64,000 nucleotides of DNA, taken from Cavia porcellus (taxonomy: Eukaryota > Chordata > Mammalia > Rodentia > Caviidae). Location: positions 19,590,501 through 19,654,500 of the forward strand of contig NW_026947500.1 of the NCBI RefSeq assembly GCF_034190915.1. The letters run 5' to 3'. A model generated the notes under the pieces. It made no database searches, was not told where the DNA came from, and was given only the letters and a program-made list of their open reading frames with translations. This document shows, one piece after another, positions 11,465 to 21,461 of the stretch. A program made the translations under genes and the position numbers. The stretch's first letter is position 1; every line of letters starts with the position of its first letter.

Positions 11465-14400
11465 GAAACAAGGAAAGGGAACTAAAATTAAGATGTGTTA
11501 TATACATGTACTAACTCCACATAAAGAATGTAACATTATGTGCTGCACAGCAGTACAAAAAATGGGAGGGAGTCAAGAGATAGATGAAATGGGGAGGGAG
11601 GGAAGGGAACAGGGAAAAAAAAGGAATTAAGATGTCTTATATGCACATAATAATTCCTCACAAGGAATATAAACATTATGTACTGCAAACATGGTCTAAT
11701 GAAAAATGAGAAAAGAAACAGGTAGTGTTTTTTTGTAAGTTACATGTGCATATACCTGGTGCTAGTCAGAGCAATGTTAGGTCAAAAGCAAGTTTCTGCT
11801 AGTAGTGAATCTCATTTGCAATAGTACTGTAATGAAAAAATCTAAACAAAAAAAAAAAGGAAGGAACCTTCATAAAGAAAATTGTGAACTTTTGTAGACA
11901 CACACAAAAGAATATTACAGTATGAATAGATGGCAAGATATTAATAAGATTAATCCCAATAAAAATTCCAGTGACACTAGAGGAGCAGGATTTGTGAAAC
12001 AGTGCTAAAATCTATAGGTAAACCTCAGGATACAAGAAATCTTTGAAAGTCTATAGTATTGGAAGATTTAAAATGTATTGTAGACCAATATGCAGATATT
12101 GGTCCATTATAAAGATACTGATCTATTATAAAGAACTCTGGCTATGAGCAGTACTCATTTCACCAGAGTGAATATACATGTATCAATGTCAAAAGTGGCA
12201 TCACAAATCATTAGAGACAGAAAACTGGTCAGCTGGTCTTGTGTGTACAGCTGGTGGGAAGCGAAGGTAGATTCTCCCAACATACCATCTCCTGACCATA
12301 GACATTTGAATTACATTGCCATTTGTGTGTAGATGTAAGACCATGGGAAAGCAGTTCTTCATTCCAAAGAACCAGGTGGGGTCCTCTGAGGCAGACATGG
12401 GCTGACACAGCCCTGCACCATCTGGAGACAGAGCTACTCTGTGGCACAGTGTCCTGCAACAAATACACTTAACCACATTTCTGCTAGTTGAGCTCTTAAA
12501 GTTCAGAAGAGATGGCAACATAATGATAAATCTTCCCAAGGCTGCAATACTTTAATCAACATTTCTTGGATTTATGTCAAAAGCAATTAAGGAAATTGGT
12601 GAAGTAAGAACGTAAAATCACTAGACGACCATTTGACATTTAGTGTATCATTATTAGTAATCAGAGATTACTCCAAGCAAGTTATATGGAACTCAAATTC
12701 TGTGGAGCAATTAGGAATCTAAATAAAAATAAATTTTTCTCATTTACGTCATTTCTAACTTAACTATTATTAAATTATGGATGAGAAAATTTGGAGATGA
12801 GCAGAAGCAAACCCCTCTCACTAAAGAGCGCCAAACCAAAAATAACAGGAAAGAGATGGGCAGTAGTGACAGTCATCAAAGCCTAGGGCTTTTCTCTGCA
12901 CTATTCAACCATAATACACCCTTCTAAAGTGTTTACAGAGAGTGTTTCCTGTGGTGGAGGTTATCAGCTTTCTTTAATGTCCAATCCTGCTCTGCTTTCT
13001 ACTGTAAATTATTAATTAGTCAGCAAAACAAAGCATTAATAAATTAGAAAAATTCAAGCTTAAATTTATTTGTATTAGTCTTTAGGGTCCATCACTTGGT
13101 AAAATTATCATTGCTGCTTGTTTCGGTCCTCAGTAGGAAGGCGCTCACAGCATTCTGTGGAGTTACCCTATATGGTTGTTGGAAGCAGACCAGAAGGAGG
13201 ATGAGCCCTTGGAGGTCAGCAAACTGGACCCTCCCTCCTCAGCACACAGTTCTCCTCCCAGGAGTACACACAGGGCTTCTAGCAGAAGGGCAAACGCCTG
13301 ACAGCATTATCTCAGAAGACCAGAAATAGTGATGAAAGAAATACCAACCAGGGCTGAGAAAAATGTCACAAACGGTGAATAGATGGGATTGGCATTTTAA
13401 AAATTGTAAACTTCACTGGAAAACAATAGAACTCCTTGGTGACCAGAAGGAAGTCTAAAATCCATTTTGTAAGATACCTCTTTTTCTTTCCAAATGTATA
13501 TTATTTTATGAGTTTGACTTTTACCTTTCCTCTTATTTGGATTTTTTTCCCACTTTGTTTTGATTAGTATATTTTTGCAATACATAAATACTTCCATCAT
13601 GCAGAACACAATTGGTACATATACATATTGAATCTTGTGCAAACTTTATTTAATGGAGAATATAATTAGTTCTAGAATCACTTGTTAGGGATGGTCTGCA
13701 GAACACTTTAACTCTTTGGAGGTGACCTCTGGTAAGGACCAACTCCTATGTGTGTTCCTTTGGTTTTCCTGGCGGACTAGTAATTTATGATAACCTTTCT
13801 CTTCATGGAGAAACGATTTGTCCCAATGTATCCAAGATTGGGTTGGGACAGGCAGACAAAGAAATCATGGATGGGGTACTTCAAAATAAACAGCTACAGG
13901 AGGTACCAAAAGATATTTCAGTGTAACCCAACCCTGAAGAAGCATTTTGAATTCTACCCACTGTCTGTACCACTGGGTTTTTCCTTGAAAGAACTTTAGA
14001 AAATTTAAAAAAGTAGAAGCCAAACTCAAATTCGATTACTATTCTTCTTTTAGAAAAATTTCTCTTTCCTATAAACATCCATGTTTATGGGAATGTATGA
14101 ACAATATTTTAATAATGATAATAATAAAGGCAGAGCAAACAGCTGCACTTGACTGTCTGGAAGCCAGGGGATAATGGCATTCTGGCTTTGATGCCTTCTG
14201 ACCTTGTTTACATAGCAAATGAGATGGGTATTAACAGCCCTGGGAAAGCTGCCCTTTCATACTTGACATTGAGCTCATCTGGTACAAATAGAAAACCTTG
14301 AGGAAATGTGAGTCTATCTCTCCCAGAGGTCATCATTTATCATGTGAATATGAGGGCCTCTCTCTGATCTTTGCTGGGTTTGCACACCATGGTGACAGGC

Positions 14401-15074
14401 ACCCAGCAGAGCTGAGTGCTCTGATTTGGCCTTCTCATCTGGGTCTACAGTCACCTTTGATCTTGAGCTCACCTGGTGTAGGTCTCACCAGGCCCCTCAG
14501 TTCCCAGGGCCATGCCTCACAGTGTGCAGAGTCAGTGGACTTCTCTCATGAGCCCTGAGTTCACCCTCCTCTGCTCACTGGCACCAAGAAGCCCACCTCC
14601 TAGGAAAGTCAGTCTGACATCCAAAACTTCCCAGCGTGTGCTTTGCTGTTTGAAAAGCAAAGGCAACCCCAGCCTTGTGTTAAGGAATGACTAATAACAA
14701 GTACATTGAGGTTTTTCTTCCTGAAGTATTAGGCAGTTATTCCCCTAAAATTACCTGCAGTGGAGCCTTGCAAGGAGTGATAGAAAACATCAGTGAAACG
14801 AAGAAGCCTAAGTGATTCTTACTGACCCTTAGGCTCATGCAGAAGTCTCTGTCTAATTAAAGAATTATTCCCTTTCTGGGTTCACCCCTCTTTCATGCCT
14901 GAGTTCTTGAATCATAATTCTTTAAGTGTGCAAAAAAGTACATGTTCAGGAGGAGAAGGAGGAGGAGAAAGGAGAGAAAACAACATGTATTCACTGAACC
15001 ACAAGCAGGAACTGGGAACCTAAAAGTAGCTATTTTGGTTTACTTGGAGTCAAGTAATACCAAAAGGTACATTC
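11465..15074. other. No gene recognised
   Basis: About 3.6 kb without a gene or repeat I can name. A purine-rich AGG/AGA stretch lies at 14948-14978. Reading frames of 70-112 codons occur on both strands without splice sites or family resemblance. Confidence 0.4.
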
Positions 15075-15160
15075 AGGGCTCAGAGGATGGCTTAGTGATA
15101 GAGCATGTGCTTGATGTGTGTGAGGCCCTAGGTTCAACTCCCCCATCCCCTCCACCCCAC
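15075..15160 (+). repeat. Older ID-like SINE
   Basis: GGATGGCTTAGTGATAGAGC (A-box region) and GAGGCCCTAGGTTCAACTCC (B-box region) give a diverged tRNA-Ala-like SINE. Its tail is replaced by C-rich sequence and a short CACCCCACCATCAGCATGAG-type duplication (15158-15191). It belongs to an older subfamily than the copies at 11333 and 27057. Confidence 0.65.
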
Positions 15161-16029
15161 CATCAGCATGAGCACCCCACCATCAGCATGAGAAGTTACA
15201 GTCAGTATGAGTTCATCTATAGCAACAATAAAAACAACATTAAGAGCAAGAAGAGACTGTAAGGATTTGGTGAAATGATGGCACACACCAAGTTGTGGGT
15301 CTGTCCTGGGTGCAGCCCTCCCAAGCCATGTGACCTCACTGACGTCTCTGGGTTTTAGAGTCCTCATCTGCTCAGCATGGATTCGTGAATATGATTGTGA
15401 TTTTGAGGGCTCTTTGCCAGTGCCTGCCAAACATTGCTGTTGTAAAATTTATTGCTTGTAGAGCTATGGGAATTGGGTGTTGAGACATTTAACAATTTGT
15501 CACTCTACCTGGCAGAGTTCAGAGAGTCTGACTCATAGGACGCCATTCACAGATGTCACCGCAACCTGTCTGAGGCGGCCGCTAATGAGTTCCCTTTTTC
15601 ATGGGCAGCTGCTGGCACGTGGCACCCCCCCAAACCCCTCTCCCACTCGCACCACCCTCACAATACCTCAGGTACATTAAAAGGATGTTTGCAGGTGATC
15701 TAAATACTTAACCATAGAGAATAATTCAGCCTCTGCATTTCCAAAGAACTCACAAATGATGACACATTTGGAGATCAGCACATGTGAAAGTAGAGGACTG
15801 GCTGGGTTGTATGTTCTCACATGCAGTTTGGCATGATGTTTTTTTGTAAATTAGATGAGGGTCATTCACAGCTAAAGGCAATACCCTGGCTAATGTGTAA
15901 AGCTATAGGAAAATAGCAAATCTGTGAATGTGATTACACTTACACAAGTACTGCCTAAGCTACATCAAACTAGGAACTGAGGGAAGCTTCTTTAATTTGT
16001 TGAAAGTTGTCAATAAAAACTTCTACTGA

Positions 16030-16103
16030 GGGGCTGGGAATTTAGCTCAGCGGCATAAGCACCTGCCTTGCAAGCGGGTAGTCGTGAGTTCGATCCCTGG
16101 TAC
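16030..16103 (+). repeat. ID-type SINE, 5' half (split by ERV)
   Basis: GGGGCTGGGAATTTAGCTC through GATCCCTGGTAC is the 5' part of the SINE seen intact at 11333. It stops exactly at the ERV boundary and resumes at 24535 on the other side. The element's own target duplication, CTTCTACTGA, is at 16020-16029 and 24594-24603, which shows that the SINE was in place before the ERV. Confidence 0.92.
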
Positions 16104-16685
16104 TGTTAGGGCCGACGCCGCAGGGAAAGAGACCCCAAGGACTCAACTCTTGGTGAGGGAAAAAAGTTTATTTCCATGCGCATGGGGTCCCCCAGGCAAA
16201 CAAGTGCGGAGGGGCCTCGAGGGGAATTTGTGTAGGGTTTTTAAGGGTATAAGCGGGAGGCAAGCAAGTTTACAGAAGCAAATCGCATTGGTTAATTTTG
16301 AGCAGCATAGGATTTGGCAGAAATTGATTGGAGGGGTTTGGGGTTGAGTAACCATGGAGACTGGGGGTCCTAGCCCAGTCACTATGTGCCCAGAACAGAA
16401 CAGTTACTTGTCTTACTTATCTCGTTGAGACAGAACGACCTTGCAGGTGCATTCTTTCTTTTTTTTTTTTTCTCTGCTCTGATAGCTCTGGGGAGTTAGG
16501 CATTTCTTTCTGCTCTGCTCTGATAGCTCTGGGGAGCTAGGGAGTTAACCCTTTTATTTCCCCGCTCTGGGGAGTTAGGGAGTTAACCCTTTCATTCCCG
16601 GCTCTGGGGAGTTAGGGAGTGAAACATTCTTTGCTGCTTTTTATAACTCGGGGAGGGGGTTATAGCAGGGGGGTCAACTCTCACA
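16104..16685 (-). repeat. ERV 3' LTR
   Basis: 582-bp LTR. The difference from the 5' LTR is one substitution (ACTCGGGG here, ACTCAGGG at about 24500) and 13 rather than 17 T in one run. The polyadenylation signal AATAAA is the complement of 16167-16172. Within U3, about 16476-16625 holds four degenerate direct repeats with the core GCTCTGGGGAGTTAGGG, a usual arrangement for retroviral enhancers. Confidence 0.95.
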
Positions 16686-16707
16686 TTCCCCCCCTTTTTT
16701 TTTTTCG
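16686..16707 (-). promoter_or_regulatory. ERV polypurine tract
   Basis: The minus strand reads an A-run followed by GGGGGGGAA directly before the 3' LTR start TGTGAGAG. This is the plus-strand DNA priming site and confirms the orientation. Confidence 0.9.
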
Positions 16708-16720
16708 ATGACTTTTAATC

Positions 16721-17035
16721 TTAAAGGTCCTGTATTGGTAAGGGGTCATACTGTTGACGTAGCACCATAACCTTTACTTGAGAGATCTGAGCCCTCACAA
16801 ACTGGGTTACTCGGTTAATGAGGTAAGGGGCTATAGCCATGACTATAATGAATCCAGCCAGGGGTCCCAGTAAAGGGAGAATATAGGGCAGGATTGATTT
16901 CCAGAAGGAGAACATTTTGGCTTTACTTGAAGGGGGCTCTTGAGATTTAATTTTTTTTTTCTTAGCTTTTTTATTGCATCTGTTTATAACCTTGTATGTG
17001 TCTTTAAAATCACAAGCTTTTAAGAACTTTGACAT
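16721..17035 (-). pseudogene. env: ERV env transmembrane tail, longest intact viral frame
   Basis: An uninterrupted minus-strand frame of 104 codons. Residues about 1-40 are lysine-rich and not Env-like. From about residue 42 (FWKSILPYILPLLGPLAG) it matches the membrane-spanning segment and cytoplasmic tail of gammaretroviral Env, ending in RQQYDPLPIQDL with a YxxL-like region just before the polypurine tract. The surface subunit, furin site, fusion peptide and the CX6CC region are all absent, so it cannot act in entry. An upstream frame at 17051-17248 ends in a hydrophobic stretch that I cannot assign. Confidence 0.75.
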
Positions 17036-17539
17036 AGTTTATCAACTTGTTTACAACATAAGGCCCAGTAGGAGGATTAACAAAGGTCTTGTAGCTGTCA
17101 TTAAAGCTGTTAACCAAAAGGAGAAAGAAAACCAACATTTAAATTTACTCTGTTTTACCATATAAGTAACAATTTTTAAGTCAGACAGAGGCCTCTTTGG
17201 GGTCTCTATAAAGGAGGAGAACACAAAATTATCAGTTATATTAGACAATCTTAAGCTTTAAAGTGTCCTTGGAAGAAATGACAGTTTACTTATTTGTAGG
17301 CTGACGGTCTTTTGAAGTTGGGACTTGTCTGCATTGGGAACGTTGAATTTAGGCAGGCTTTTAGCTATTTTGACAATCTATTGCGGCTCAAGAGATTTAC
17401 GGTGAGGTCGCTCTCAAGAGATTTACGGTGAGGTCGCTTGTCCAGGTGTCTAGGCTCTTTAGCTGCAGTGGGCAGCAGCGAAGTAACCAGTGGATGGAAG
17501 TCACAGCTAGCTGAAAAGTCTGGGGAGACTTAATAAGAT

Positions 17540-18140
17540 CTTGATTAGTTAAATTAGCTAATTTTTAGAAACCTCACATAAAACTTCAAAAGAGGAAATA
17601 TCTGCAACATAGGGGGTGTATCACGCATGTAAAGGGGCAGAAGGAAAAGAGACTCACCCAGTTTTCGCCAGTTTTTAAGGCCATTAGTAATTATAGTCTT
17701 TAAAATCTAACTTATCTTTTTACCTTTTTTGAACTCTGAGGCTGGTAAGCCCAATCGAGTTTTTTAATTGATCTGTAAAGCTTAGGTTAATTTGAGTTAC
17801 TAGGCTATAAAAGCCAGGCCATTGTTGGACCCCACGGATAAAAAGGGAGACCAAATCAGAGAAACTGCTATCAGAGCTGACTCAGACTAAGTAGAAAACA
17901 CTTATATTTTTGAAGTTTAGGCTTTTTATTTTTGTAAAATCTATTTTTTAGTGTTTTTAGGCATAGTCCCACGATAACCAGTGGTTTTTATTTGTTGCAG
18001 TACTTTTAGATTTACCAATTGGCACTGAGGGCATCTGAAGCTCACAGACTGGGCTAGCTTGATATTAGCCCCCGGAATCTCTTGGAAGTTGAGCTGTCAG
18101 ATGTTGGTCTTTTTAAGTGCAAATGGGCTCTTGAGAGACA
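17540..18140 (-). pseudogene. pol: ERV integrase remnants
   Basis: Fragments in changing minus-strand frames: RCPQCQLVN at about 18010-18042 fits the CxxC half of the integrase zinc domain, SNNGLAFI at about 17812-17838 fits the catalytic-core region around the second acidic residue, and KNWRK with a following RDTPP at about 17600-17700 fits the C-terminal part of the core. A 26-bp direct duplication (TCAAGAGATTTACGGTGAGG) lies just downstream at 17388-17437. Catalytic residues are not all present and integration function is lost. Confidence 0.55.
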
Positions 18141-18219
18141 TAACTGTTTTCATCAGAGAAGTAGGATGGACCTCTAGACAGTAGCTTATCAACTACATAA
18201 GGTCGATGTTTCGTGAGGT

Positions 18220-18640
18220 GATCAATGAGGCAACGAGGGGTCATCCTCAGGCAGCAAAGTAGCCGAGTTTGAAGCTGTTGTTTCTAGAAATAGTGCCTGA
18301 TAATGTATGGCTCAGGAATTAGACATCCATCAGTCTGGTGGAACCTTGATGAGAGTCTCCAGTGAATAGGAGGAAACAATTAAGAGTTTGTGTCCAAAAG
18401 TCAATTTTTAAGCCTCCTTTATGAGGGGGCCATTGAAGAAATCACCGCAGACAGGGTGGCCATCTGGTTGCCACAGAACCAAGTCTCTTGGAAAGGTAGA
18501 CAACAGGCCTCTGCCAGGGTCCCAAACTTTGGATCAGTCCTGTGGCTCTTAGAAATTTTGTACTTGTCTTTTAGTCACAGGGACTGGAATCCGTTAGATG
18601 GCTCACAACAACCAGTGTAGTCTTTTTTGTGTAGACTGGT
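18220..18640 (-). pseudogene. pol: Second, diverged copy of the ERV RT connection region
   Basis: Downstream of RNase H the minus strand again shows connection-domain sequence: [12 protein letters not shown], then [14 protein letters not shown] and a WPPCL stretch, parallel to 19200-19500 (RPIAYLSKRL, WPP). Here the part between RQVQNF and GPWQRP is deleted. The two copies differ at many positions, so this is not a recent tandem duplication; template switching between related elements, or an old duplication, are the likely origins. Full of stops. Confidence 0.6.
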
Positions 18641-18867
18641 TTTGATAAGGTCGGGGGGACTCGCATCAGAGCAGTTACTTTTTTTTTTTGGCTGGCCTCT
18701 CTGATGTGATTGTTACTCTTTTAGCGGCCTGATCTGCCAAATTGTTTCCTCAGGTGAATAGCAGCAATCTGCTGACAGCCAGACTGCTGCCAGCAAATTT
18801 AGGATTTGTGGAGCCCTCTTTTTTTTTTTTTTTAATCTTAGCTCTGGCCAAGGTTAAGAGACCTCGC

Positions 18868-19782
18868 TCTTAATAGATGGCTCTATGTATATGTATAGTA
18901 GCAAAAGCATATGTACTATCAGTATAGATGTTTACCCTCTTTTTCGTGGCTAGTTTTAGTACATCAGTCAAAGCAATGAGCTCCGCCTTTTGGGCAGAGG
19001 TGCTAGGCTCTAACCCTTTAACCCAGAGTACCTCCTTTTTGGTGGTCACTGTTGTCCCGGCCACTCATCTGTCTCTGCCGTTCTGGATGAAGCTGCTTTC
19101 ATCGAACAGTTGTCGGCATTTTCCAAAAGCTGGTCAGTAAGATCAGCCTGTGGGTTCCGCTGCAGTTTGAGGATGTCAGCACACTCATGGAGAGGTGTCC
19201 TTTGTTCCTCCAGGTCATCATCAGGCATAAGGGTGGCTGGGTTTAAAGCTGAAGAAGTCTTGAATATCATTAACTCTGGGTCTAGAAGCAGGGCTTGACA
19301 GTAGAATTCTGGCATTTGAGAGCCTTTTTTTTAGGAGGGGTTTTTGATAAGAGTCTCTAAACTGTGAGAGGTTACCACAGAAATCACTTGCCCAAAGCGA
19401 GTTTTTTTGTCTTTTTAAGTAACATTGTCACAGTAGCTAGTATTTTTAGGCAGGGGGCCATACTCCTGTTACTGGATCAAGTCTTTTGGAGAGGTAGGCT
19501 ATAGGCCTCTTTTAAGGGCCAATGTCCTGAGTTAGGACTCCTTTGGCAATGTCCCTGAGTTTATCTATGAACAAGATGAAAGGCTTTGTAACGTCAGGGA
19601 GTCCCAGGGCTGGGGCCTCTGTCAAGGCCCGCTTGAGCTGTTGGAAGGCCTGTTTACATTTATCAGTCCAGTTCAGCGAATTTTGAGTTTCTCCCTTATG
19701 GGAGTCATAGAGGCAAGCTTTTTAGTAAAATTTAGCCTACAGTATCCAATTGCCCCCAGAAACTCTCGTCTGTTTTTTAAAA
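18868..19782 (-). pseudogene. pol: ERV pol: RT connection and RNase H remnant
   Basis: The minus strand starts with REFLGAIGYCRLNF (RT thumb/connection border), continues through PALGLPDVTKPF-like and GVLTQDIGP pieces and a RPIAYLSKRLDPV connection motif, and ends in RNase H. RNase H is the best preserved part: frame 18870-19064 carries [12 protein letters not shown] and [13 protein letters not shown], the latter holding a catalytic aspartate. The first active-site aspartate region before it (normally YTDGSS) is degraded. Several stops and frame changes occur. The RT active-site YxDD lies in the deleted part, so no polymerase is possible. Confidence 0.85.
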
Positions 19783-19839
19783 GTTTTTTCTCATAGAGCA
19801 ATTTTAACATCTTGGCTATCTTTTTGTAAATTTTTTAGT

Positions 19840-20084
19840 TTTTAAAGACCTTTTTGTGCTATCTTTATTAACTGGCTGAGGGGCATTTTTTTAAACCTCT
19901 TAAACCTTTGTAATTTTTGTCTAACATGTGGGGCCGACTGAGTTACAAAGAGAACAACTGGCGATACTGGGAAACCTCCTTACCTCTGGATGTCCAGTCA
20001 GGGTGGCACAAAAGGAGAACATGGTTTTGGCATTCCGGATCAGAGAGCCGGCTTTATCTGGATGGCACACTGTTTTTTGTCCAA
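19840..20084 (-). pseudogene. gag: ERV gag capsid C-terminal remnant
   Basis: A minus-strand reading across 19846-19965 contains QSAPHVRQKLQRF and PLSQLIKIAQK, matching the helical C-terminal capsid region of gammaretroviruses in motif order. It has stops and is followed within about 60 bp by late reverse-transcriptase sequence, so nucleocapsid, protease and the fingers/palm of RT are deleted. No nucleocapsid zinc knuckle (CCHC) is visible. Confidence 0.6.
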
Positions 20085-20978
20085 GGGTGTCACGTGGCAG
20101 GCCATCATTTTACTAAAATTATATTCTTAACAAAAAGGGCTTTTTTATAGGTAACAAAATTGTGCTGCATAATCTCCCAGATGTTCACAGTACATGTAAG
20201 AACTTGTATCTTATTTGTAGTATCACCTATAATCTCATTTTAATGGAAACATTTTGTAGCAAAGTACAATCTTATGTATACTTTTATCAAAACTGATCTA
20301 ATACTGTCAAATTCTGAACACATTTACTTTTTGTCAAACCTGTTATTTGTAGTACTATAAACCAAGACAAATAAAATTCACATCCTCTTGAGCCTTTTAT
20401 AACTTACAATAATACCTCTCAAACTAAGCTTTAATCTTTTTTTACATTCTGGCATAGCCAGACACCTTTACTTGAAGACCACTCTCTTTGTCCCTCTTTT
20501 TACTATTACCAGTCAATTACCTTTTTTCTCACTTCTCAGACAACATCAAAACTCTCAACAAAACCCTTGAAGTCACCTTTTAGTAGTCTAAAACATACTT
20601 ATTTTATGTCTTTTTATCACATAAAAATGCTGTATTTTAAAAACAAAACTGTAACCTTTTAACTGGCTCAAATATAGTATGACCTGGTTTTTACTTGGTA
20701 AAGTTGATATGATTCTTAATAACCATAGATATACATATATATGTGCACATGTTTACATTTTTATCAGAGAGGAAAAAATACTCCTTTTAAAAGGTATGTT
20801 GAGGTTGCAAGCAATCAATTGAAGTCTTACATATTAAACAAGATGCCACAACATTAAAGACACAAACAAAGGGAGCTTCTTGCATAGTTTGGTCAGCTAA
20901 AAGAAATAATTTTTCTTATCATGAACCTTGAATCTAATAAGCCATATGGATCCTGCAACAGAAATGGGCAACAAGCCC
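20085..20978. other. AT-rich non-viral-looking segment inside the ERV
   Basis: About 890 bp between the matrix and capsid remnants, AT-rich and with no recognisable gag content in any frame. It occupies the place of the matrix C-terminus, p12 and most of capsid. It could be a captured host segment, a non-coding piece as in VL30-type elements, or gag decayed beyond recognition; the sharp composition change favours one of the first two. No LTR, SINE or poly-A boundary is visible at its edges. Confidence 0.45.
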
Positions 20979-21328
20979 CTAAGTTAGTAACAAGTTTAAA
21001 CAGGCAACCAAGGAGAGGGCGGAGGAAGGAAGGGTTTTACCCACGGTGGGGGCTCTTTCCTGAGGTCCTGCCATACCAAGATGTAGGCATGCTGGTCCGG
21101 GTGGCCCTCTTCGTCCGGGGCGGAAGATGATGTTCTTAATTGCTAAGATGAGGGGAAGGTGGAAAGTCCCCTCTGGTGGCCAACCCACGGAGAATGTGGG
21201 CCACTCAGACGAGCAGAAAGTCTGTCATTTACTTTTTTAACCTGTAAGGAGAGATTGTGAGCCCTCTCTCAAACCTCTGACCAATGGTCGAGGGTGAGGG
21301 ACAATGGGGACGATGTCGTTTGTCCCAT
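20979..21328 (-). pseudogene. gag: ERV gag matrix remnant
   Basis: The minus strand at 21328 has ACCATGG, a good initiation context, and begins MGQTTSSPLSLTLDHW, with the glycine-2 myristoylation context typical of gammaretroviral matrix. A stop follows after about 19 codons. The downstream matrix pieces lie in other frames: a [12 protein letters not shown] stretch in one and an [13 protein letters not shown] stretch in another. At least two frameshifts and a stop thus prevent Gag production. Matrix would normally target Gag to the plasma membrane. The sequence ends abruptly near 20979, where AT-rich DNA of different character starts. Confidence 0.8.
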
Positions 21329-21437
21329 GGTGTTCTGAAGACAAAGAGTGGTTAGCGTACGCGCGACACAACAAATAACCGATCACAACAGTCACAACAC
21401 ACAGGACAAACAGGCCGGCCACCTCACTCTCACGCAT
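21237..21437 (-). CDS. Small hydrophobic leader ORF upstream of gag (hypothetical)
   Basis: From the ATG at 21437 the minus strand encodes about 66 residues with charged residues (RESE) and then a strong membrane-like segment of about 19 residues, roughly positions 5-24, followed by basic residues. It starts after the array, is preceded in frame by a TAA, and overlaps the gag start codon (21328) in a different frame. Gammaretroviruses make a glycosylated Gag from an upstream start with an N-terminal membrane segment; this could be a remnant of that leader now out of frame with gag. Its translation is unproven and the second half looks like out-of-frame gag. Confidence 0.35.
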   Translation of the reverse strand: MRESEVAGLFVLCVVTVVIGYLLCRAYANHSLSSEHHGTNDIVPIVPHPRPLVRGLREGSQSLLTG

Positions 21438-21461
21438 GAGTTTCACATCAGATGAGTCACC

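Noticed and set aside
16143..16382. Identical 79-codon minus-strand frames in both LTRs (also 23988-24227)
   Set aside because: They lie in LTR sequence and are identical because the LTRs are; no resemblance to a known LTR-encoded protein that I can support.
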